Shown here: in pieces, positions 16,792 to 24,419 of the stretch
Layout: each line of letters starts with the position of its first letter
Numbering within the stretch: position 1 is the stretch's first letter
Assembly: GCF_007644105.1 (NCBI RefSeq)
Contig: NZ_VFAC01000004.1
Location: forward strand, 1 to 64,000
Origin: Elioraea rosea
GTDB lineage: Bacteria; Pseudomonadota; Alphaproteobacteria; Acetobacterales; Acetobacteraceae
DNA: 64,000 nucleotides
Reading direction: 5' to 3'
Position numbers and translations under genes: made by a program
Notes under the pieces: model-generated
Told to the model about the DNA's origin: nothing
The model's input: only the letters and a program-made list of their open reading frames with translations
Database searches by the model: none

Positions 16792-17287
16792 CGCGGCCAA
16801 CCCTGCGCCGGATGCCGAGGCTTTCGGGGTCGGCCCGATCGCGCTTGCGCTTGTGGAATCCGCGCTCGACATGGTGGGCGGCGACGAAATCCTCGAGCGC
16901 CTCGCGGATCTGCCCGGGCATGGGCACGGTCTCGATCACGTCCTCCCCGGCGGTGATCATCGCCTCCGCTTCGCCCGGGTCGGCCAAGACGGCGACGAGC
17001 GACATGCCCGGCGCAGCCTCGCAGCGCCGCAGCACCACCCACAGCACGGGCGCGCCCGTCTCGAGGTTGGCCTTGTAGTTGGGGGTCTCGGAGGAGAAGA
17101 AGCTCACCGTCGCGCGGCCGGCGATGAAGGCGGTGAGCGCTGCCGTCTCGCGCAGTACCGTCCAGGGCGCGGCCGTCGTCTCGCCCGGAAGCACGGCGAC
17201 GGGGCACCAGACATGGTCCTGCCAGGGCGAGGTCGCCGGCCGGCGTTCGACCACGACCGAGACGGGGTGGTGCTCCTCTGCGAGCAT
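16784..17287 (-). CDS. DUF3305 domain-containing protein
   Basis: The 167-residue protein is recognisable as DUF3305 from VVVERRPATSPWQDHVWCPV, then FFSSETPNYKANLETGAPVLWVVL, and EAMITAGEDVIETVPMPGQI. The C-terminal part is basic (FHKRKRDRADPESLGIR). No catalytic motif, signal peptide or membrane segment is seen, so it should be cytoplasmic. The family is uncharacterised and is almost always found with DUF3306 near formate dehydrogenase. It overlaps DUF3306 by eight bases and follows DUF6352 after 14 bases, so it is clearly in the same operon. Confidence 0.87.
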   Translation of the reverse strand: MLAEEHHPVSVVVERRPATSPWQDHVWCPVAVLPGETTAAPWTVLRETAALTAFIAGRATVSFFSSETPNYKANLETGAPVLWVVLRRCEAAPGMSLVAVLADPGEAEAMITAGEDVIETVPMPGQIREALEDFVAAHHVERGFHKRKRDRADPESLGIRRRVGRDG

Positions 17288-17301
17288 GGCGGTCCCTCCC
17301 C

Positions 17302-18339
17302 TCAGGCCGCCTTCGCCTGCCGGAGCGGCAGGCCGGCGAGCAGGTTCTGCGGCTTCATACGCACGGTCTTGCCCGCGCTCATGGCGAGCGAGAGATAGAC
17401 CGGGCGGCCGGCCACGCGCGGCAGCATCTCTGCCGGGTTCTCGAACTCGAGCCGGAACAGGGCCAGCACGCGGCCGAGATCCTCGGGCTCCACCTTCTCG
17501 CCGTTCCAGAGCCGCGTGGCGATCGCCGTCGCCTCGGCATCGAGCCCGACATACCAGGCCCAGGCCTCGTCATGGATCGTCTGAAGCGGCTGGACCGAGA
17601 CGCCTATGCCGAGAAGATGCCTGACCCAGGCCTCGATGACGCGGGCAAGCGCATCCTGCCCCTCCCGGCCGAAGGTGAGGTCGAGCACCGTGTCGAACCG
17701 GTCGCTCCTCTCCCAGTAGGCTTGGGTGTTCTCGGGCGAGAGCACGTCGAGCTCGACGGAGCGGAGCCCCGCGCCCGTCTCGGCGATCATCTGGCCGAGC
17801 ACGCCGAGGCCCCCGTGGCCCGCGCGCGCGCCGCCCGCGGCGGCCTCGACCGTCTCCTCATCGGCGAGAAGCAGGTTGCCGCCCTCGGTGCTCACGCGCT
17901 GGGGGCGGAAGAACAGCTCTGCGGCGCGGACGCGGAGCGGGTCCTCCGCCGCATCGAGGATGTTGCGCAGGATGAGCTGGGCGAGCTGGGCGATGAAGAG
18001 AGGCGGCGTGCCGCGCACGTCGCCGCGGAACAGGGCGGTATAGGCGGCCTCGAGCGTCGGGTGGGCGAGCAGGTGGTCGCGGAAGGCGAGCCAGGCCTGC
18101 CAGTTCTCCCGGGCATCTTCATCCGCCAGCGCGGAGACCTCGATCCCGGCAACGCCCCGTCGCGGATTGGCCAGCAGGCTCGCATGCAGCGCGCGCTCGG
18201 CGTCGCAGGCCTCCCCGGGTGGGACGAGCTCCGGCCGGGCGAGCCAGGCAGAGAGAAGCGCGTCGGAGATGGCGAGGCCGCCCGCCTCGTCGCGCTCGAC
18301 CAGGTGATGGCCGCAGGAGAGCCAGAAATCAGGCCTCAC
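17302..18339 (-). CDS. DUF6352 family protein
   Basis: The 345-residue soluble protein starts MRPDFWLSCGHHLVERDEAG, a typical opening of the family found next to DUF6505 and formate dehydrogenase genes. Middle segments include PPLFIAQLAQLILRNILD and ENTQAYWERSDRFDTVLDL. The sequence HDEAWAWYVGLDAEATAIAT lies in the C-terminal third. No transmembrane segment or known catalytic motif was seen. The function is unknown; the context implies FDH maturation. Its start overlaps the DUF6505 stop (ATGA), so the two are translationally coupled. Confidence 0.82.
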   Translation of the reverse strand: MRPDFWLSCGHHLVERDEAGGLAISDALLSAWLARPELVPPGEACDAERALHASLLANPRRGVAGIEVSALADEDARENWQAWLAFRDHLLAHPTLEAAYTALFRGDVRGTPPLFIAQLAQLILRNILDAAEDPLRVRAAELFFRPQRVSTEGGNLLLADEETVEAAAGGARAGHGGLGVLGQMIAETGAGLRSVELDVLSPENTQAYWERSDRFDTVLDLTFGREGQDALARVIEAWVRHLLGIGVSVQPLQTIHDEAWAWYVGLDAEATAIATRLWNGEKVEPEDLGRVLALFRLEFENPAEMLPRVAGRPVYLSLAMSAGKTVRMKPQNLLAGLPLRQAKAA

Positions 18340-18878
18340 GCCGCCCCCCGCTTCATCAGCGAGACGAGATCGACCTGCTCCGCCGCCTCCTCGGCCTCGT
18401 CGGTGCGGACAAGGCCGATCACCGGCAGGGCCTGGGTGTCGCCCCTTGGCCTCAGGCTGCGGAAACGCTCGCGCACGCCGTCGGCTTCGACGCTGCGGGT
18501 CAGCGCGATCACGGTTCCGGGCTCATGGCCTGCCGCGAGCTCCTCTGCGAACCCCATCTCCTCCTCGGCGGCAGCGCGGGCGGCGGCGTCATCCGGCGCG
18601 CCGAGATGCGCGCGGATATGGGCCGCGAGCGTCGCGAGCGCCGCCTCGCGCTCCTCCTCGCCCGCCACGCCGACCGTGACGAGCGTCGAGAAGCCGAAGC
18701 TCGGCAGGCCGAGGAAGCCCGCGCGGAAGGCCTGGCGGGCGCGGCCGGCGAGTGCGGCAGGATCATCGTCCCAGAACATGAAGCCGCCGACGACGGCGAT
18801 CTCGCCAGGCTCGGCCGCACAGTCGAACACCACCGTGTCGGAGACATCGAGGCGGATGGTCCGAAGCGCGCGAGTCAT
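18336..18878 (-). CDS. DUF6505 family protein
   Basis: The 180-residue protein opens with RTIRLDVSDTVVFDCAAEPG, followed by IAVVGGFMFWDDDPAAL and GFLGLPSFGFSTLVTV, consistent with the DUF6505 family of FDH neighbourhoods. It is probably cytoplasmic and has no clear catalytic motif. It overlaps both neighbours by four bases: the lipoate-ligase-like gene upstream and DUF6352 downstream. The tight coupling suggests that the three products act together. The function is unknown. Confidence 0.8.
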   Translation of the reverse strand: MTRALRTIRLDVSDTVVFDCAAEPGEIAVVGGFMFWDDDPAALAGRARQAFRAGFLGLPSFGFSTLVTVGVAGEEEREAALATLAAHIRAHLGAPDDAAARAAAEEEMGFAEELAAGHEPGTVIALTRSVEADGVRERFRSLRPRGDTQALPVIGLVRTDEAEEAAEQVDLVSLMKRGAA

Positions 18879-19597
18879 AGGCGGGCGAGCCAGGACGGCG
18901 TGGCGGCAAGCGCCTCCGCGAGGGATAGCCGCTCCTCATGCCCGGCCTCGTCGCGCAGGATCAGGTCGCCCGAGGGGTCGATGCCGCGGCGGACGCCTGC
19001 AGGCTCGTCGAGGCGCGAAAGATAGGCCTCCGCCACCGGGGCGAGCCCCTCGTCCTGCCAGGTGTAGAGCCCCGCCATCAGGTGCCGGGCGAAGCGCTCG
19101 GCGAGGCGGGCGCCGTCGGCGTCCTCGAAGCCCTGCTGCTCCAGCGAGGTGCGGTCAGGGTGAAGGCCGGGCTCGACATCGGCGGGCTCGCCGAGGCGGA
19201 GGGCGGCGTGCAGCACGAGCCAGGCGGGCGCCTGGAGGTCGCCCACCACGGGCGCATTGGCCATCCGCATGCCGCCGAGCAGCGCGCCGTCGATCCGCAC
19301 CGTGCCGGGCCAGGCGAAGCCGATCGGGTGCTCGGGCGGTGCGGCGACGGCGAGCGCATCGGCGAGCGCGGCCATGCCCGCGAGGAAGGCAACCCGGGTG
19401 CGGGCGAGCGGCATCGCCGGCTCGAGGATCACCGCGCAGTCGAACAGGAGCGACCCGCGCGAGAGAACCAGCGTTCCGGCCCCCTCCTCCGCCGCGATGG
19501 CGCAGGCATGGCCAAAGGCATCGCCCCCCTCGCGGAGGATGACGCCGCGGAAGAGCGGCGGCAGGTCAAGGCGTCGGTCGAGGTCGGCGGCGCGCAT
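18875..19597 (-). CDS. Biotin/lipoate protein ligase-like protein (DUF4444 type)
   Basis: The 240-residue protein resembles the biotin/lipoyl ligase fold in its first two thirds. It has LDLPPLFRGVILREGGDAFG, GTLVLSRGSLLFDCAVIL, and GFAWPGTVRIDGALLGGMRMA, the last matching the ligase region just before the catalytic Lys. Here the Lys position in the expected KxGG-like segment reads DGALLGG, so classical ligase activity is doubtful. The C-terminal third (LDEPAGVRRGIDPSGDLILR) fits DUF4444. The start at 19597 is divergent from the ferredoxin gene. It is first of the leftward operon and likely supports FDH maturation. Confidence 0.75.
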   Translation of the reverse strand: MRAADLDRRLDLPPLFRGVILREGGDAFGHACAIAAEEGAGTLVLSRGSLLFDCAVILEPAMPLARTRVAFLAGMAALADALAVAAPPEHPIGFAWPGTVRIDGALLGGMRMANAPVVGDLQAPAWLVLHAALRLGEPADVEPGLHPDRTSLEQQGFEDADGARLAERFARHLMAGLYTWQDEGLAPVAEAYLSRLDEPAGVRRGIDPSGDLILRDEAGHEERLSLAEALAATPSWLARL

Positions 19598-19697
19598 GAG
19601 CCGGGTCCGATGTGTCCTGGCGGTCGTCGTCGTCCCGACATATATGGCCACCAGGCCGGGAGTAACAGGCGGGCCTCTGGAGCGAGGGATACGGGGC
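19598..19697. promoter_or_regulatory. Divergent intergenic region, likely promoters of the fdh maturation operon and the ferredoxin gene
   Basis: The 100-base gap separates the leftward maturation operon from the rightward ferredoxin gene, so both promoters should lie here. An A/T-rich CATATATGG patch at 19639-19647 stands out from the GC-rich surroundings and could supply a -10 element in either direction. No clear -35 box or FNR-type palindrome was found. Assignment rests mainly on position. Confidence 0.35.
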
Positions 19698-21758
19698 ATG
19701 GCGGGCGAGCCTGGGCGGCGCGTGTTCGTGTGCAGCTGCGAGGACACCATGCCGCTCGACGAGGCCGGCATCGCCCGGGCCTGCGCGCGCGCCATCCCCG
19801 GCGCACGCGTGGAAGCCGCCCGCCAGCTCTGCCGCGCCGAGATCGAGCGCTTCGCCGCCGCCCTCGGCCAGGGCGACGTCCTGGTCGCCTGCACCCAGGA
19901 GGCGCCGCTTTTCGCGGAACGGGCGGAGGATGCCGGGCACACGGGCCGGCTCGATGCCGTGAACATCCGCGAGCAGGCAGGTTGGAGCGCGGAGGCGAAG
20001 GCAGCGACCCCGAAGATCGCAGCCCTTCTCGCCGCCGCCGCCGTGCCCATGCCGGAGGTGCCCATCGTCCCCTTTACGAGCGAAGGGGTGACGCTCGTCT
20101 ACGGCCGCGACGAGACGGCAATCGAGGCGGCGCGGCAGCTCGAGGCACGGCTGAACCTCACGGTGCTGCTGACGAAGCCGAGGGACGTGCCGCCGCCGAG
20201 CCGCACCGAGTTCCCTGTGCTCAAGGGAACCATCCGCGCGGCCAAGGGCCATCTCGGCGCCTTCGAGCTCACGGTGGACGACTATGCCGCCCCCGCCCCG
20301 TCCTCGCGCGCCGCGCTTGCCTTCGGGCCGGGGCGCGACGGGGCGAAGAGCCGCTGCGACGTGATCCTCGACCTCTCCGGCGGCACGCCGCTCTTTCCCG
20401 CGCACCACAAGCGCCCCGGCTACCTGCGCGCGGACCCGGGCGACCCGGCCGCCGTGCAGCGCGCCCTCCTCAAGGCGTCGGAGCTCGTCGGCCAGTTCGA
20501 CAAGCCGCGCTTCATCACCTTCACCGAGGGGCTCTGCGCGCATTCGCGCAACCGCCGCACGGGCTGCACGCGCTGCCTCGACCTCTGCCCCGTCGGCGCC
20601 ATCACGCCTGCGGGCGACCATGTGGCGATCGACACGAACATCTGCGCCGGTTGCGGCTCCTGCCACGCCGTGTGCCCCACCGGTGCCGCCACCTACGCAC
20701 TGCCGCCGCCCGATGCGCTCCTGCGCAGGCTGCGCGCGCTCCTGCTCACCTATGCCGAGGCAGGCGGCAGGCGGCCGGTGCTCCTGGTGCATGAGGGCGA
20801 GCACGGCACGACGCTGATCGAGGCGCTCGCCCGATACGGCGAGGGGCTGCCGGCGCGCGTTCTGCCCTTCCAGCTCAACGAGGTGACCGCGCTCGGGCTC
20901 GAGACGGTCGCCGCCGCCTTCTCCTATGGCGCGGCCGAGCTTCAGGTGCTGATGACCGCACGCCCGCGCGAGGATACCGAGGCCCTCGACCGCACGCTGA
21001 CGCTCGCCGACACGGTTCTGCGTGGTCTCGGCTTCGGCGAAGGCCGCCTCGGCGTGATCGCTGCCGACGACCCCGGCGCGCTCGGCCGGGCCCTCGCCGC
21101 CCTGCCGAAGCGCGACGGCGTCGCCTCGCCGCGCAGCTTCCTCGCGATGGGCGACAAGCGCGGCGTGACGCAGACAAGCCTACGCGAGCTCGGCAAGGCC
21201 GCGCCCGTTCCGGCGATGCTGATCCCGCTTCCCGAGAAGGCGCCCTTCGGCAACCTCGTCATCGATGCCGCCGGCTGCACGCTCTGCCTCGCCTGCGTCG
21301 GCACCTGCCCCACGGGCGCGCTGCGCGACAACCCCGACCGGCCGATGCTCACCTTCACCGAGGATGCCTGCGTGCAATGCGGGCTCTGCGCCGCGACCTG
21401 CCCGGAGAAGGTGATCACGCTCGAGCCGAGGCTCAACCTTGCCCCCTCCGCCTCGGAGCCGCGCCTTGTGAAGGAGGAGGAGCCGTTCTGCTGCATCCGC
21501 TGCGGCACGGCATTCGGGACGAAGAGCACGATCGAGCGCGTGGCAGCGAAGCTTTCCGCCTCGCACTGGATGTACAAGGGCTCCGCGCCGAACCTCGACC
21601 TCATCCGCATGTGCGCGGACTGCCGCGCCATCACCGTGACGGAGGGCAACCGACTCGACCCCTATGCGGCAGCGGAACGACCCCGGATCGTCACGACCGA
21701 CGACTACCTCGCTGCCCGCGAGGAAGGCGCGCCCGACGATCCGAAGAAGCTGAATTGA
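19698..21758 (+). CDS. Multi-cluster 4Fe-4S ferredoxin of the FDH cluster
   Basis: The 686-residue soluble protein has an N-terminal region of about 280 residues with FVCSCEDTM and isolated cysteines. Four ferredoxin-type motifs follow: CTRCLDLCPVGAI and CAGCGSCHAVCP around residues 290-330, then CTLCLACVGTCPTGAL and CVQCGLCAATCPEKV around residues 525-570. A C-terminal CCIRCGT plus CADC pair may bind zinc. A domain of about 190 residues separates the two ferredoxin pairs. Homologues sit beside FDH genes in many Proteobacteria and may pass electrons or help cluster assembly; the exact role is unproven. It is divergent from the maturation operon. Confidence 0.82.
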   Translation: MAGEPGRRVFVCSCEDTMPLDEAGIARACARAIPGARVEAARQLCRAEIERFAAALGQGDVLVACTQEAPLFAERAEDAGHTGRLDAVNIREQAGWSAEAKAATPKIAALLAAAAVPMPEVPIVPFTSEGVTLVYGRDETAIEAARQLEARLNLTVLLTKPRDVPPPSRTEFPVLKGTIRAAKGHLGAFELTVDDYAAPAPSSRAALAFGPGRDGAKSRCDVILDLSGGTPLFPAHHKRPGYLRADPGDPAAVQRALLKASELVGQFDKPRFITFTEGLCAHSRNRRTGCTRCLDLCPVGAITPAGDHVAIDTNICAGCGSCHAVCPTGAATYALPPPDALLRRLRALLLTYAEAGGRRPVLLVHEGEHGTTLIEALARYGEGLPARVLPFQLNEVTALGLETVAAAFSYGAAELQVLMTARPREDTEALDRTLTLADTVLRGLGFGEGRLGVIAADDPGALGRALAALPKRDGVASPRSFLAMGDKRGVTQTSLRELGKAAPVPAMLIPLPEKAPFGNLVIDAAGCTLCLACVGTCPTGALRDNPDRPMLTFTEDACVQCGLCAATCPEKVITLEPRLNLAPSASEPRLVKEEEPFCCIRCGTAFGTKSTIERVAAKLSASHWMYKGSAPNLDLIRMCADCRAITVTEGNRLDPYAAAERPRIVTTDDYLAAREEGAPDDPKKLN

Positions 21759-21760
21759 GC

Positions 21761-22225
21761 ATGGCGCTCGTCATCAGCGAAGGCGGGCTCGACCACCCCG
21801 ATGTCGTGGCACTTCTCCATACGCACTTCACCCGTGCCCACGCGGTGACGCCGAAAGGCTCGGCGCATGCGCTCGACCTCTCGGGACTCAAGGCGCCCGC
21901 CATCACCTTCTGGTCGGCCTGGGATGGGACTGCGCTGCTCGGTGTCGGCGCACTGAAGGCAATCTCGCCGGACCACGGCGAGGTGAAGTCGATGCACACG
22001 GCGGAAGCCGCCCGGCGCCGCGGCGTCGGCGCGGCGATGCTGCGGCACATCATCGGGGCGGCACGAGCGCGGGGCATGGCGCGGCTCAGCCTCGAGACCG
22101 GATCGTTCGACTACTTCGCCCCCGCCCGCGCCCTCTACGCCGCGCACGGCTTCATCGAGTGCGAGCCTTTCGAAGGCTACCGGCCCGACCCGAACAGCAC
22201 GTTCATGACGCTCTCGTTGCGCTGA
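21761..22225 (+). CDS. GNAT family N-acetyltransferase
   Basis: The 154-residue protein has the GNAT fold. The acetyl-CoA binding stretch is EAARRRGVGAAMLRHIIGAAR, an R/Q-x-x-G-x-G/A-like loop. The downstream beta5-alpha4 region is LSLETGSFDYFAPARALYAAHGF, and the end PNSTFMTLSLR is typical of the YafP/PA4534-like small acetyltransferases. The substrate is unknown. It starts two bases after the ferredoxin stop, so it is co-transcribed with it, although a role in FDH maturation is not evident. Confidence 0.88.
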   Translation: MALVISEGGLDHPDVVALLHTHFTRAHAVTPKGSAHALDLSGLKAPAITFWSAWDGTALLGVGALKAISPDHGEVKSMHTAEAARRRGVGAAMLRHIIGAARARGMARLSLETGSFDYFAPARALYAAHGFIECEPFEGYRPDPNSTFMTLSLR

Positions 22226-22272
22226 AACCTTGACGGGTCGGTTCGCCGCAGTGGCAGCGTCACGCAGAAACG

Positions 22273-22303
22273 AAAACCCGCCCTGTCGTCGCGACAGGGC
22301 GGG
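22273..22303 (-). terminator. Rho-independent terminator of the PEP-CTERM gene
   Basis: A perfect 12-base-pair G/C-rich stem (22277-22288 pairing with 22292-22303) with a three-base loop is followed on the minus strand by TTTT at 22276-22273. It sits 28 bases beyond the stop of the leftward PEP-CTERM gene. The forward-strand side has no T run, so it acts for the leftward gene. Confidence 0.8.
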
Positions 22304-22330
22304 CCCATGAAGCCGTAGCCTGAGGGCTGG

Positions 22331-22954
22331 TCAGCGCCGGCGGCGAACCACGAAGCCGAAGCCGACGAGTGCCGTGCCAAACAAGGCCAGCGCGCCAGGT
22401 GTTGGGATCGGCGTTCCGTTGCTGAAGCTGTAGGTGATGTCGTTGATCCCGCCGTTGAACCCGTCCGGCCCGAACAGCACGGCGAAGCCGGTGCTCGACG
22501 TGGCGTTGACGTTCACCACGAGGCCCGTCGTGCCCGACACCGCGGCGCCAGGGTCGGAGGCGACGACGCTGCTGTCGGTCAGGTCGATCACGCTCCAGGC
22601 GATGGTGCGGTTCGTGTCCGGCCAGCCGCCGAGGAAGAAGCTCTCGAGCGTGACGGTGTTGCCGGCCGCGACGTTGAGGTTGAGCTGGCAGTCCGTGCCC
22701 GTGCTGCAATACGCGGCATCGCGGCCCGAATAGGAGCCGACCCAGTTCAGCAGCCGCTTGTCTGCGTCGTTCAGCGGATCCCAGTTCAGCGTCACCGGGC
22801 CGGAACTGCCGAAGCCGGGCAGGGCGATCTGGATCACGTTGGCGTTCGTGACGAAGCCCATGTCCTCGACCTTGACGACGACGGGCGCCGCAGAGGCGAT
22901 GCCGCTTGCGAGAACACCGGCAAGGACGGCTGGAGCCAAGATTCGGCGAAGCAT
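22331..22954 (-). CDS. PEP-CTERM-like sorting-signal exported protein
   Basis: The 207-residue protein has a Sec signal peptide (MLRRILAPAVLAGVLASGIASA, cleaved about residue 22). The body is beta-rich with many Asn, Thr and Ser residues. The C-terminus reads PTPGALALFGTALVGFGFVVRRRR, a short motif, one hydrophobic helix and an Arg tail. This is the architecture of exosortase-processed PEP-CTERM proteins, although the usual PEP is PTP here. Such proteins are secreted or attached to the envelope, often with exopolysaccharide. No exosortase gene is in this window. A strong GGGGAG site precedes the ATG, and its own terminator follows. Confidence 0.75.
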   Translation of the reverse strand: MLRRILAPAVLAGVLASGIASAAPVVVKVEDMGFVTNANVIQIALPGFGSSGPVTLNWDPLNDADKRLLNWVGSYSGRDAAYCSTGTDCQLNLNVAAGNTVTLESFFLGGWPDTNRTIAWSVIDLTDSSVVASDPGAAVSGTTGLVVNVNATSSTGFAVLFGPDGFNGGINDITYSFSNGTPIPTPGALALFGTALVGFGFVVRRRR

Positions 22955-23018
22955 ATTCGCTCTCCCCTGCGCAACGTCACGCGCTCGCTGACGCGCCACG
23001 CAACACTACGCCCGGGAC

Positions 23019-23036
23019 AAGCAAACACCATGCCGA
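23019..23036 (-). promoter_or_regulatory. Candidate sigma-54 (-24/-12) promoter of the PEP-CTERM gene
   Basis: On the minus strand the sequence TCGGCATGGTGTTTGCTT has the invariant GG and GC elements exactly ten bases apart, plus the GGCA and TTGC cores of the sigma-54 consensus. Transcription would begin about 55 bases before the PEP-CTERM start. In several bacteria PEP-CTERM genes are driven by sigma-54 through PrsR/PrsK, which supports the idea. It has not been tested, and one consensus position is off. Confidence 0.45.
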
Positions 23037-23153
23037 GACGTAAGGCTCTGATGTTCGATGACTTTCGAACGCCCATGAGAGGCCGTGTAAAGTCTCCCGA
23101 CAAACAGCCGCACGCAACGGCGGCAGACACCCAGCTCTGACTCAACCGGTGCG

Positions 23154-24419
23154 TCAGCGTCGCGTCTCGGCCTCGAGGAAATCCAGCAGCGCGTCGAGGT
23201 CCTCGCGGTTGCCCACCGTCTGCTCCGGCATCCGCGTCCCTGGCGTGTAGGCGGCCGGGCCCTGCGTGAACAGCTGCGCCACCGTCTCGCGCGTCCAGAC
23301 GATGTCCATCCCCTTCAGCGGCTCGGAGTAGCGGTAGTCCGGCACCGTCGCGATGCGGCGCCCGAACAGGCCGGCAAGCGTCGGGCCGGCGCGGTTGGCG
23401 CTGTCGCCCGAAAGCGTGTGGCAGGCAGCGCAGGCGCGGAACACGCGTGCGCCCGGGTGGTCGGACGCGGCGAGCCTGTCCTCCGCCTCCGGCGCAACCG
23501 CGCCGAGATGCGCGCCCGTCTCTGCGTTCCAACGGCGGACGCGCCGATCCGTCCCGCCCGTATAGAGCGTTCCATCGGGAGCGAAGGCGGCCGCCCAGAC
23601 AGGCAGGCCGGGGCCCGACAGCGTGCGCGCGAGCCTTCCCTCGGGAAGCGACCACAACGCGACCGAGCCGCGGATGCCGCCCGCCGCGAGAAGCGTGCCA
23701 TCCGCGTTCGCCGCGAGCGCGATCACGGGGCTCGAGCCGCCGGCAAGCTGCATCACCGCGCCGCCGCCGAGCGGCACCAGGCGCACGACACCGTCCGCCC
23801 CCGCAACCGCCACGCGGCCCGTCAGCACGGCGAGCGTGTTCTGCGGCCGGCCGAACTCGGCAAGGATGCGCGGCTGCGCGCCGTCAAGCGGCCAGAGACG
23901 CAGCGTGCCGTCATAGCCCGCGGAGACGATGGCCGAGCCATCGGCGAGCACGCCCACGGCGTTGACCGCGTTCTCGGCGTGGCCCTCGAACACGCGCGGC
24001 GGCGAACCGTCGATTGGCCAGAGCCGCACCGTGCGGTCCCACGCCGCGGAGACAAGGAAGCGCCCGCGCGGGTCGGCGGCGAGCGAGGCGATCTTCGCCT
24101 CGTGGCCCTCGAACACGCGCTCGGGCCGCGCCGCACCTGGCCGCCACAGGGCGATGCGCCCTTCCTCGCCCGCGGTCGCGAAGCGCCCATCGGGGAGGAA
24201 GGCGACGGCGTTCACCGCGCCGTCATGCGCCCGAAGCACGGCGAGCGCAGCCGCACGCTCGGGCGACCAGAGGATGGCGGACTGGTCGAAGCTCCCCGAC
24301 AGGACCTGCGCGCCGTCGGGCGACACCGCGACCGCCTTCACCGGCCCGCCATGGCCGCGAAGTTCCGCCACAGCCGGCGAGGCGAGAACGAGTGCGGCGA
24401 GCAGGACGAGAAACCTCAT
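23154..24419 (-). CDS. Secreted WD40-repeat / cytochrome c fusion protein
   Basis: The 421-residue protein has a Sec signal peptide (MRFLVLLAALVLASPAVA). A WD40-type beta-propeller spans about residues 19-305, with repeats such as VLSGSFDQSAILWSP, FLVSAAWDRTVRLWP and IVSAGYDGTLRLWP. A cytochrome c domain follows, with the haem motif CAACH at residues 330-334 and a likely Met ligand in TPGTRMPEQTV. The end is basic. It is therefore a periplasmic electron-transfer protein. Its start overlaps the upstream MoeA-type gene (ATGA), which suggests partnership with a molybdopterin protein, perhaps as an electron acceptor. The partner enzyme is not identified. Confidence 0.88.
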   Translation of the reverse strand: MRFLVLLAALVLASPAVAELRGHGGPVKAVAVSPDGAQVLSGSFDQSAILWSPERAAALAVLRAHDGAVNAVAFLPDGRFATAGEEGRIALWRPGAARPERVFEGHEAKIASLAADPRGRFLVSAAWDRTVRLWPIDGSPPRVFEGHAENAVNAVGVLADGSAIVSAGYDGTLRLWPLDGAQPRILAEFGRPQNTLAVLTGRVAVAGADGVVRLVPLGGGAVMQLAGGSSPVIALAANADGTLLAAGGIRGSVALWSLPEGRLARTLSGPGLPVWAAAFAPDGTLYTGGTDRRVRRWNAETGAHLGAVAPEAEDRLAASDHPGARVFRACAACHTLSGDSANRAGPTLAGLFGRRIATVPDYRYSEPLKGMDIVWTRETVAQLFTQGPAAYTPGTRMPEQTVGNREDLDALLDFLEAETRR

